Source of the DNA: Pseudomonas japonica
GTDB taxonomy: Bacteria > Pseudomonadota > Gammaproteobacteria > Pseudomonadales > Pseudomonadaceae
Length of the DNA: 64,000 nt
NCBI RefSeq assembly: GCF_013522925.1
Contig: NZ_JAAMQU010000008.1
Coordinates: 62,001 to 126,000, forward strand
Reading direction: 5' to 3'
Shown here: one piece after another, positions 57,569 through 64,000 of the stretch
How the letters are laid out: every line of letters begins with the position of its first letter
How positions within the stretch are numbered: the first letter of the stretch is position 1
Program-made: the position numbers and the translations under genes
Notes under the pieces: generated by a model
What the model saw: the letters and a program-made list of their open reading frames with translations, nothing else
Databases searched by the model: none
Told to the model about the DNA's origin: nothing

Positions 57569-58426
57569 ATGCGCCTGATCATCGTCAGTGGTCGCTCCGG
57601 CTCCGGCAAGAGTACCGCCCTCGATGTGCTCGAAGACAATGGCTTCTACTGTATCGACAACCTCCCCGCCGGGCTGCTGCCCGAGCTGGCAGAGCGTGCG
57701 ATCATCCATACCGAACTGGCTCAGCCATTGGTCGCCGTCTCCATAGACGCGCGTAACCTGCCGAGCCATCTCTCACGTTTTCCCGAACTGCTCGAAGAAG
57801 TGCGAGAGAAGCACATTCAGTGCGACGTGCTGTTTCTGGACGCTGATGAAGAAACGCTCCTCAAGCGCTTTTCGGAAACACGCAGGCGGCACCCACTCAC
57901 CAGTGCGAACCGTTCACTGGCCGAGGCTATCCGGGTAGAAAGTGACCTGCTGGGGCCGATTTCAGATCTGGCCGACCTGAAAATCAACACTACCAATCTC
58001 AATCTCTATCAGCTGCGGGACACCCTCAAGGTGCGGCTGCTGAACAAGCCGGATGTGGGGACCGCCTTCCTGCTGGAGTCGTTCGGCTTCAAGCGCGGCA
58101 TGCCGGTAGACGCAGACCTGGTGTTCGATGTGCGTTGCCTCCCCAACCCCTACTGGAAGCCCGAGCTGCGAGAGCATTCCGGTCTGGAACAGCCAGTTAT
58201 CGACTACCTGGCCGCGCAACCGGACGTGGAGGAGATGTTCCAGGACATCTCAGCCTACCTGCTCAAATGGCTGCCTCGCTTCGCCGCGAGCAATCGGGCC
58301 TACGTGACAGTTGCCATCGGGTGCACAGGCGGGCACCATCGCTCGGTCTACCTTACCGAGCGCCTCGGCGCGCTATTGCAACGTACCCTGAAAAACGTGC
58401 AAGTGCGCCACCGGGACCTTACCTGA
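57569..58426 (+). CDS. rapZ: RNase adapter protein RapZ
   Basis: RapZ binds GlmZ-type small RNA and RNase E in enterobacteria; outside them its role is less clear, but it is linked to glucosamine-6-phosphate supply for the cell wall. The 285-residue protein has Walker [12 protein letters not shown] (8-16 region), the [11 protein letters not shown] motif, and the C-terminal RNA-binding half with [10 protein letters not shown]. It starts seven bases after ptsN. Confidence 0.94.
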   Translation: MRLIIVSGRSGSGKSTALDVLEDNGFYCIDNLPAGLLPELAERAIIHTELAQPLVAVSIDARNLPSHLSRFPELLEEVREKHIQCDVLFLDADEETLLKRFSETRRRHPLTSANRSLAEAIRVESDLLGPISDLADLKINTTNLNLYQLRDTLKVRLLNKPDVGTAFLLESFGFKRGMPVDADLVFDVRCLPNPYWKPELREHSGLEQPVIDYLAAQPDVEEMFQDISAYLLKWLPRFAASNRAYVTVAIGCTGGHHRSVYLTERLGALLQRTLKNVQVRHRDLT

Positions 58427-58446
58427 ACCCAAGGACTTACCACGCA

Positions 58447-58719
58447 ATGCCCGCACTCGACATCACCATCATCAACAAGCTGGGCTTGCACGCACGCGCC
58501 GCCGCCAAGTTCGTCGGCATTGCCGGCCGTTTCCCCTGCCAGGTTCGTGTAGGCCGCACCGAAGCCAGCCTGGTGGACGGCAAAAGCATCATGGCCGTCA
58601 TGATGCTCGCTGCCGGCAAGGGCACCCAGATCCACCTCAGCACCGAGGGCGAGCAAGCACAGGAAGCCCTCGACGCGTTGGTTGGATTGATCAACGACAA
58701 GTTCGACGAGGGCGAGTAA
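58447..58719 (+). CDS. ptsO: Nitrogen PTS HPr-like phosphocarrier PtsO (NPr)
   Basis: PtsO carries phosphate from PtsP to PtsN. The 90-residue HPr-like protein has the active His15 in LGLHARAAAKFV and the regulatory-Ser region DGKSIMAVMML. It closes the rpoN-hpf-ptsN-rapZ-ptsO block. Confidence 0.95.
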   Translation: MPALDITIINKLGLHARAAAKFVGIAGRFPCQVRVGRTEASLVDGKSIMAVMMLAAGKGTQIHLSTEGEQAQEALDALVGLINDKFDEGE

Positions 58720-58948
58720 CGGTAGGAGTGGTCTGCCGGGAAGCAACTGTCTTAAGCTGTTTAAGCCCCTATTCGCGAGCTACGCCTCCGGCTGCGCCGG
58801 ATGGCCGGCCCCCCAGCTCCCACAGGAGTTCGCCTCACCTGTGGGAAGCGGGCAAAGCTCGCGAAGAAAGACAAACCATTTGCGCGCTATCGCCGGATGA
58901 CCAGCCACGCCGCTTCCCACCAGTCCGCGGTTCCTACAAAGCCAGGCG
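58720..58948. other. Intergenic region between ptsO and sodA
   Basis: The region contains the REP-like inverted repeat described separately and no gene. In P. aeruginosa I recall a ZIP-type metal transporter gene here; none is present. Confidence 0.55.
58772..58865. repeat. REP-like extragenic inverted repeat
   Basis: Outer arms TTCGCGAGC (58772-58780) and GCTCGCGAA (58857-58865) are perfect complements, and inner arms TCCCACAGG (58818-58826) and CCTGTGGGA (58838-58846) are as well. Words such as TCGCGAG, GCTCCCACAGG and GCGGGCAAAGCTCGCG resemble the REP sequences common between Pseudomonas genes. I read it as a facing REP pair. Confidence 0.65.
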
Positions 58949-59566
58949 TTACACCGCGTTTACAGCGGCCTGGTAGCGTTTTTCGACTTCAGGCCAGTTG
59001 ACCACGTTGAAGAACGCACCGATGTATTCAGGCCGGCGGTTCTGGTACTTCAGGTAATACGCGTGCTCCCACACATCCAGGCCCAGGATCGGCGTATTAC
59101 CCTTCATCAGCGGGCTGTCCTGGTTGGCGGTGCTTTCAACCACCAGTTTTTTCTCCGGCGTTACGCTCAGCCAGGCCCAGCCACTGCCAAAGCGGGTCAG
59201 CGCAGCCTTGGTGAAGGCTTCCTTGAACGCATCGAAGCCACCCAACTCACTCTCGATCGCATCTTTCACGTTCCCGGAAGGCTGGCCACCGCTGGCGGGC
59301 GCCATTACGGTCCAGAACAGCGTGTGGTTCGCATGCCCACCGCCATTGTTGGCCACGGGGCCTTTCAGTTTTTCGTCAAGGGTTGCGTATTCAGCAAGCA
59401 GCTTCTCTACCGGCCACTCGGCGTACTCGGTCGACTCCAGGGCGGCGTTGAGGTTGTTGATGTAGGTCTGGTGGTGCTTGGTGTAGTGGATTTCCATGGT
59501 TTGCGCGTCGATATGCGGCTCAAGCGCGCTGTAGTCATAAGGCAGTGCAGGCAAGGTATGGGGCAT
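58949..59566 (-). CDS. sodA: Superoxide dismutase, manganese type
   Basis: SodA removes superoxide in the cytosol. The 205-residue protein has metal ligands His27, His81, Asp164 (in [10 protein letters not shown]) and His168. Mn rather than Fe type is supported by the glycine-rich NNGGGHANH before His81 and Gln149 in [10 protein letters not shown]. It lies one base after orfX in an operon with a Fur-box-like site, consistent with induction in iron starvation as in P. aeruginosa. Confidence 0.93.
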   Translation of the reverse strand: MPHTLPALPYDYSALEPHIDAQTMEIHYTKHHQTYINNLNAALESTEYAEWPVEKLLAEYATLDEKLKGPVANNGGGHANHTLFWTVMAPASGGQPSGNVKDAIESELGGFDAFKEAFTKAALTRFGSGWAWLSVTPEKKLVVESTANQDSPLMKGNTPILGLDVWEHAYYLKYQNRRPEYIGAFFNVVNWPEVEKRYQAAVNAV

Positions 59567-59567
59567 G

Positions 59568-60011
59568 TCAGTGGACTCCGTATCGCGGATGGGCGCCGGT
59601 GTGGCGCGACTGTAGGCCCATGGCACCAGCGAGCAGGCTCGAGGTGCGGGGGTATTCGCCATGGACGGCGATGAACCCCAGCAGTTCCGTATAGGTGCGA
59701 TTGCTGTGACGAAGCGCTGCTTCGCGCAGCGGTTGAGGCAAGTTCGATTGGCGGGCCGTGGAGAGCAGATGCTCGTGCGCGGCGCACAAGTATTCGGCGC
59801 TTTCTTCGGGTTGGTGCAGATGAAGGTGAAGGTCCGCCAGGTTATGGTGCGAGACCACAAAGGCCATCACGGCCTCATCGGCATTGCTCCAACGCTCGAA
59901 GAGGATCTGCGCCAGGGCCAGCGCCTGCAGATAATGCTCTCGCGCCTCTACCCACTGCCCCTGTTCGAAGAGGGCATTGGCACGCTGAATGGTTTGTTTC
60001 CAATGGTCCAT
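59568..60011 (-). CDS. TPR-like protein of the fumC-sodA operon (OrfX)
   Basis: The 147-residue protein is alpha-helical with TPR-like repeats ([47 protein letters not shown]). It corresponds to the protein called OrfX between fumC and sodA in P. aeruginosa, whose function is unknown. The ATG at 60011 has GGAG upstream. Here it directly follows a Fur-box-like sequence and precedes sodA. Confidence 0.8.
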   Translation of the reverse strand: MDHWKQTIQRANALFEQGQWVEAREHYLQALALAQILFERWSNADEAVMAFVVSHHNLADLHLHLHQPEESAEYLCAAHEHLLSTARQSNLPQPLREAALRHSNRTYTELLGFIAVHGEYPRTSSLLAGAMGLQSRHTGAHPRYGVH

Positions 60012-60053
60012 GGCCGCTCCGCTCAATGGCTGACGTAGAGGCAAAGCGCCTCA

Positions 60054-60085
60054 TGAGATTGACTATTAGTTGATAATCAATCTCA
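60054..60085. promoter_or_regulatory. Fur-box-like palindrome upstream of orfX-sodA
   Basis: TGAGATTGA (60054-60062) and TCAATCTCA (60077-60085) are a perfect nine-base inverted repeat, and the inner TTGATAATCAA (60070-60080) is itself palindromic. The AT-rich GATAAT-type words resemble the Fur consensus. It lies about 45 bases upstream of the orfX ATG and the pmbA stop lies on the far side. Iron-regulated expression is inferred. Confidence 0.65.
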
Positions 60086-60119
60086 TTTCAAGCGGAGCGG
60101 CCAGATATTTATGAAAAGC

Positions 60120-61466
60120 TCAGCTTCCTGCCACTGTCATACGCTCGATCAATACCGAGCCGGTGCGCACGTTGCTGCGCAGTTCAAGGTCATTACCCAC
60201 GGCCACAATCTGGCGGAACATGTCCTTCATGTTCCCTGCGATAGTCACTTCCTGAACCGGGAACTGGATTTCGCCGTTCTCCACCCAATAGCCGGCGGCA
60301 CCACGGGAATAGTCACCGGTGACCATGTTCAGCCCGCTGCCCATCAGTTCAGTCACCAGCAACCCGCGGCCCATCTTACGCAGCAATGCGGCCTGGTCGT
60401 CGTTGCCATGGGTCACGAAGAGGTTGTGCACGCCGCCGGAGTTGGCGGTGCTCGGCATGCCCAGCTTGCGGCCCGAATACGTGCTCAGCACGTAAGAAAC
60501 CAGCCGCCCACCGTCGACAAAGGGCTTGGCGTAGGTTGCCAGGCCATCGCCGTCGAACCCGGCGCTGCCCAAGGCGCGAGGCATATGCGGCCGCTCATCG
60601 AGTGTCAGCCACTCGGGAAACAGCTGTTGGCCGAGCGTGCCTTCCAGGAAAGAAGACTTGCGGTAGAGGTTGCCCCCGGATACCGCCGACAGGAAGCTGC
60701 CGAACAGCCCTCCAGCCAGCTCGGCGGCGAACAACACTGGCACTTCGCAGGTAGGCACGGGGCGCGCACCCAGGCGGCTGGCAGCTCGCTCTGCGGCCTT
60801 GCGGCCGATGGCCTCCGGAGAAGCCAGCAAATGGCCTTCGCGGTTCACGTCGTACCAGTAGTCGCGCTGCATCTGGCCATCTTTCTCGGCGATCATCACG
60901 CAGCTGAGGCTGTGACGAGTCGACGCATAGCCGCCGATGAACCCATGGCTGTTTCCATATACCCGGCAACCCTGATGGGTCGAGACCTGGCTGCCGTCAG
61001 CGTTGCGGATAAGCGGGTTGGCGTCGAAAGCTGCCGCTTCACAAGCCAGTGCCAGTTCGATACTCGCTTCAGGGCTGATATCCCAAGGGTGATACAGGTC
61101 CAGGGCCGGAAGATCGCGGGCCATGAGAGCGGCATCCGCGAGCCCGGCGGCTTCGTCCTCCGACGTGTGCTTTGCAATGGCCAATGCTGCTGCCACGGTT
61201 TCCCGAATCGCGTCAGGGCCACTGGCCGAGGTGCTTGCCGAGCCCTTGCGCTGGCCCAGGTAGAGCGTTATGCCAAAGCCCTGATCACGGTTGAATTCAA
61301 CCGTTTCCACCTCACGCTGGCGAATCGAGGTGGACAGCCCTTGTTCGAGGGACACCGCCACTTCGCAGGCGCTGGCACCCTGGCGACGGGCTTCGGCAAT
61401 GATCTCTTCGACCTGTTGCTGCAGGAGCGGCAGGGCCTGAGGGCCAACGCTTTCGGCTGCTTTCAT
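60120..61466 (-). CDS. pmbA: Metalloprotease subunit PmbA (TldE)
   Basis: PmbA forms with TldD a heterodimeric metalloprotease that matures peptides such as microcin B17 and degrades unfolded peptides. The 448-residue protein is the non-metal-binding partner, with [29 protein letters not shown] and [17 protein letters not shown](Q). The ATG at 61466 has GGAG six bases upstream. tldD lies 660 bp away across yjgA. Confidence 0.94.
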   Translation of the reverse strand: MKAAESVGPQALPLLQQQVEEIIAEARRQGASACEVAVSLEQGLSTSIRQREVETVEFNRDQGFGITLYLGQRKGSASTSASGPDAIRETVAAALAIAKHTSEDEAAGLADAALMARDLPALDLYHPWDISPEASIELALACEAAAFDANPLIRNADGSQVSTHQGCRVYGNSHGFIGGYASTRHSLSCVMIAEKDGQMQRDYWYDVNREGHLLASPEAIGRKAAERAASRLGARPVPTCEVPVLFAAELAGGLFGSFLSAVSGGNLYRKSSFLEGTLGQQLFPEWLTLDERPHMPRALGSAGFDGDGLATYAKPFVDGGRLVSYVLSTYSGRKLGMPSTANSGGVHNLFVTHGNDDQAALLRKMGRGLLVTELMGSGLNMVTGDYSRGAAGYWVENGEIQFPVQEVTIAGNMKDMFRQIVAVGNDLELRSNVRTGSVLIERMTVAGS

Positions 61467-61576
61467 GGGATTCTCCACACTTCAAATACGGATCGCGGCA
61501 AGGGCCGATGCTGGCCGGGCCGGACAATCGGCCCCCGACTGGTTATCATGGCGGCGTTTATCAGCGGACGGCCCCC

Positions 61577-62098
61577 ATGGTTGATTCATACGACGATTCC
61601 CTCGGCGAGGGAAAAAGCAAGACACAGGTCAAGCGTGAACTCCACGCATTGACCGAGCTCGGCGAGCGCTTGACCACGCTCAAGCCGGACCTGCTCGCCA
61701 AGTTGCCCCTCACGGAGCCGCTGCGCCGGGCCCTGGAAGAAGCACCGAAACATACCGCGAACGCAGCCCTCAAGCGGCACAGGCAGTTCATCGGCAAACT
61801 CATGCGCGACCAGGACACCGACGCGATCCTGGAACTGCTCGACCAGGTGGACGCGTCCACTCGCCAGTACAACGAGCGCTTCCATAACCTGGAGCGCTGG
61901 CGCGATCGGTTGATCGCCGGCGACGATACGGTGCTGGACAGCTTCGTGACCCAGTACCCTGAAACCGATCGCCAGCAACTGCGTTCGCTGGTGCGCCATG
62001 CGCAGCACGAAGCCACGCATAACCGCCCGCCTTCGGCGAGCCGCAAGATCTTCAAGTACATTCGCGAGATAGACGAGCAACAACGCGGCCTGCGATAG
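61577..62098 (+). CDS. yjgA: Ribosome biogenesis factor YjgA (DarP, DUF615)
   Basis: YjgA/DarP associates with late 50S precursors in E. coli. The 173-residue protein is highly charged and helical ([48 protein letters not shown]), as in DUF615. The ATG at 61577 begins the conserved [15 protein letters not shown]. It is divergent from pmbA and convergent with tldD. Confidence 0.92.
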   Translation: MVDSYDDSLGEGKSKTQVKRELHALTELGERLTTLKPDLLAKLPLTEPLRRALEEAPKHTANAALKRHRQFIGKLMRDQDTDAILELLDQVDASTRQYNERFHNLERWRDRLIAGDDTVLDSFVTQYPETDRQQLRSLVRHAQHEATHNRPPSASRKIFKYIREIDEQQRGLR

Positions 62099-62128
62099 GC
62101 CGCGCCAGCTTGCCCATGGGCGCCCGGC

Positions 62129-63571
62129 TCACGCGCCGGTGCCGCCCACGGTAATTGCATCGATCTTCAGCGTGGGCTGGCCTACGCCCACAGGTACCGA
62201 CTGCCCGTCCTTGCCACACGTCCCTACCCCACTGTCCAACGCCAGGTCGGTACCTACCATCGACACTCGGCTCATGCATTCGGGGCCGTTGCCGATCAGC
62301 GTAGCGCCCTTTACCGGGGCGGTAATCTTGCCATCCTCAATGAGGTAAGCCTCGCTGGTGGAGAACACGAACTTGCCGCTGGTGATATCCACCTGGCCAC
62401 CGCCGAGGTTGGCGCAATACAGGCCTTTTTTCACCGACTTGATGATTTCCTCGGGGTCGTGCTCCCCGGCCAGCATGTAGGTGTTGGTCATGCGCGGCAT
62501 GGGCAGGTGCGCGTAGGACTCACGCCGCCCGTTACCCGTGGCGGCAGCGCCCATCAGCCGGGCATTGAGCTTGTCCTGCATGTAGCCCTTGAGAATGCCT
62601 TTCTCGATCAAGGTGGTGCATTGGGTGCGGGTACCCTCGTCATCGACGCTCAGCGAGCCGCGGCGGCCTTGCAGGGTGCCATCATCGACGATGGTGCAGA
62701 GGCTGGAGGCCACCTGCTCGCCAACGCGGCCGCTGTAGGCAGAGCTGCCCTTGCGGTTGAAGTCCCCTTCCAGGCCATGGCCCACCGCCTCGTGCAACAG
62801 CACACCGGACCACCCGGAGCCGAGCACCACTGGCAAGGTACCCGCCGGTGCCGGCTTGGCGTCCAGGTTGACCAGCGCCTGGCGCAGTGCCTCCCGCGCA
62901 TAACCCATGGCGCGCTCTTCGTCCAAGAAGTATTGATAGCTGGTACGGGCGCCGCCGCCATGGCCGCCACGCTCGCGACGGCCGTTCTGTTCCACGATCA
63001 CGCTTACATTGAAACGCACCAGCGGGCGCACATCGGCCGCCAGGCTACCGTCCATGGCGGCCACGAGAATGCGCTCCCAAACGCCGGCCATGCTGACGGT
63101 GACCTGCTGAATGCGCGGGTCGAGGGTGCGGGTGTAGGCGTCGATGCGCTTGAGCAGTTCCACTTTCTCTGCGCGGGTCATCACGTCCAGCGGATTGTCA
63201 GGGGCGTAAAGCGCTTCGACAGTCGGCGCCTGGAACGCCTGCACACGCCCTTGCTGGCCGGCCCGTGAAATCGACCGCGCCGCCTGGGCAGCGAGGCCCA
63301 GCGCCTCGCGGGTAATGGTGTTGCTGTAGGCGAAGCCGGTTTTCTCGCCGGCCTGGGCGCGAACGCCGACGCCTTGATCAAAATTGAAGCTGCCTTCCTT
63401 GACGATGCCGTCTTCGAGGGCCCAGGACTCGGAAATTTGCGCCTGGAAGTACAGGTCTGCGGCGTCAATGCCAGGGCCCGCCAGCTCACTCAGCACACTG
63501 TTGAGGCTGTCGAGGTTCAAATCGCCAGGGGTCAGCAACTGCGCGCTGACCGTGGATAACATCTCGCTCAT
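62129..63571 (-). CDS. tldD: Metalloprotease subunit TldD
   Basis: TldD is the zinc-binding catalytic partner of PmbA. The 480-residue protein has the HExxxH motif His260-Glu-Ala-Val-Gly-His265 ([14 protein letters not shown]) and a C-terminal [14 protein letters not shown] with a possible third ligand Cys. The ATG at 63571 has GGAG upstream. It starts two bases after the nitrilase-family gene. Confidence 0.95.
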   Translation of the reverse strand: MSEMLSTVSAQLLTPGDLNLDSLNSVLSELAGPGIDAADLYFQAQISESWALEDGIVKEGSFNFDQGVGVRAQAGEKTGFAYSNTITREALGLAAQAARSISRAGQQGRVQAFQAPTVEALYAPDNPLDVMTRAEKVELLKRIDAYTRTLDPRIQQVTVSMAGVWERILVAAMDGSLAADVRPLVRFNVSVIVEQNGRRERGGHGGGARTSYQYFLDEERAMGYAREALRQALVNLDAKPAPAGTLPVVLGSGWSGVLLHEAVGHGLEGDFNRKGSSAYSGRVGEQVASSLCTIVDDGTLQGRRGSLSVDDEGTRTQCTTLIEKGILKGYMQDKLNARLMGAAATGNGRRESYAHLPMPRMTNTYMLAGEHDPEEIIKSVKKGLYCANLGGGQVDITSGKFVFSTSEAYLIEDGKITAPVKGATLIGNGPECMSRVSMVGTDLALDSGVGTCGKDGQSVPVGVGQPTLKIDAITVGGTGA

Positions 63572-63573
63572 GT

Positions 63574-64000
63574 TCACTCCGCGAAAGAGGCAGGCCGCAA
63601 GGCGCCCTGCGAGGAAAACCGCCGGTGCGCCTGCACCGGCATACGCTCACGGATAGCCGCCTGTTCGGCGCTGTCGCGTGAGCTCAGCAATACCGCTTCG
63701 CCCGTGGCCTGCTGGGCTATCAGACGGCCCCAGGGGTCTACTATCGCCGCCTGGCCGTGGGTATGGCGGGGGCCGGGATGTTCGCCCCCTTGGGCGGCGG
63801 CCAATACATAACATTGGGTTTCTATTGCCCGCGCGCGAATCAGCACTTCCCAATGGGCCGCACCGGTGACGGCGGTGAAGGCCGAGGGCACGCTGATCAG
63901 TTCAGCGCCGGCCTCGCGCAGCTGGGTATATAACTCGGGAAAACGCAGGTCGTAGCACACGCTCAGCCCAAGACGGCCGACCGGGGTTTGCGCCACAACC
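63574..64000 (-). CDS. Carbon-nitrogen hydrolase (nitrilase family), N-terminus outside window
   Basis: The C-terminal 142 residues of a nitrilase-superfamily hydrolase are present; the frame stays open to the window edge, so the N-terminal part with the catalytic Glu and Lys is missing. The Cys nucleophile is visible in [15 protein letters not shown], followed by the family's [24 protein letters not shown]. Nit2-like omega-amidase is a likely relative. It is co-directional with tldD, two bases upstream. Confidence 0.85.
   Translation of the reverse strand, partial: VVAQTPVGRLGLSVCYDLRFPELYTQLREAGAELISVPSAFTAVTGAAHWEVLIRARAIETQCYVLAAAQGGEHPGPRHTHGQAAIVDPWGRLIAQQATGEAVLLSSRDSAEQAAIRERMPVQAHRRFSSQGALRPASFAE

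Overview
The window is a stretch of core chromosome from a gamma-proteobacterium of the genus Pseudomonas. The protein families, GC-rich codon use and gene order all point there: the complete dcw cluster is followed by secA-argJ; lpoA-yraN-gmhA-dolP, sspAB, rpsI-rplM, cysNC-D, algW, hisCDG-murA-mla, kdsD-kdsC-lptCAB-rpoN-hpf-ptsN-rapZ-ptsO and sodA-pmbA-yjgA-tldD are present in the order known from Pseudomonas. I recall the same overall order (algW next to hisC) from P. aeruginosa. I see no tRNA, rRNA, insertion sequence, phage, CRISPR array or integrase.

Layout. 1-2228 (+): 3' part of a PAS sensor histidine kinase and a cobalamin adenosyltransferase. 2291-7342 (-): MutT/ThiE-like fusion, argJ, secA; dciA (+) diverges from secA. 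8137-25910 (-): the division and wall cluster, transcribed mraZ-rsmH-ftsL-ftsI-murE-murF-mraY-murD-ftsW-murG-murC-ddlB-ftsQ-ftsA-ftsZ-lpxC, almost entirely with overlapping or abutting genes. Its promoter region carries ten-base-spaced repeats that look like MraZ boxes. 26236-26594 (-): RNase P RNA. rsmI and lpoA-yraN-gmhA-dolP diverge. 31168-33340 (-): sspB, sspA, rpsI, rplM. 33664-34662 (+): a GlxA-type regulator. 34673-37894 (-): zapE, trpS, an alpha/beta hydrolase; zapG (+). 38538-42267 (-): cysNC, cysD, a Nif3-like protein. 42379-43542 (+): algW. 43602-51455 (-): hisC-hisD-hisG-murA-ibaG and mlaBCDEF. 51674-58719 (+): kdsD, kdsC, lptC, lptA, lptB, rpoN, hpf, ptsN, rapZ, ptsO. 58949-61466 (-): sodA, a TPR-like orfX and pmbA; yjgA (+); tldD and a cut-off nitrilase-family gene (-).

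How the genes work together. Most of the window builds and divides the cell envelope: UDP-MurNAc-pentapeptide and lipid II synthesis (murA, C-G, mraY, ddlB), septal machinery (FtsLIWQAZ, ZapE, ZapG), lipid A and Kdo synthesis (lpxC, gmhA, kdsD, kdsC), LPS export (lptCAB), phospholipid trafficking (mlaBCDEF), PBP1A activation (lpoA), protein export (secA) and envelope stress sensing (algW). The rpoN block couples sigma-54 with the nitrogen PTS.

The most notable observations are absences in otherwise conserved order. petABC (cytochrome bc1) is missing between rpsI and sspA; fagA-fumC is missing between pmbA and orfX-sodA; and the genes I would expect between ptsO and sodA and between argJ and mutT are also absent. 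The bc1 gap suggests an oxidase-negative Pseudomonas lineage, but that is inference, since the genes could lie elsewhere. I found no convincing undescribed multi-gene system.
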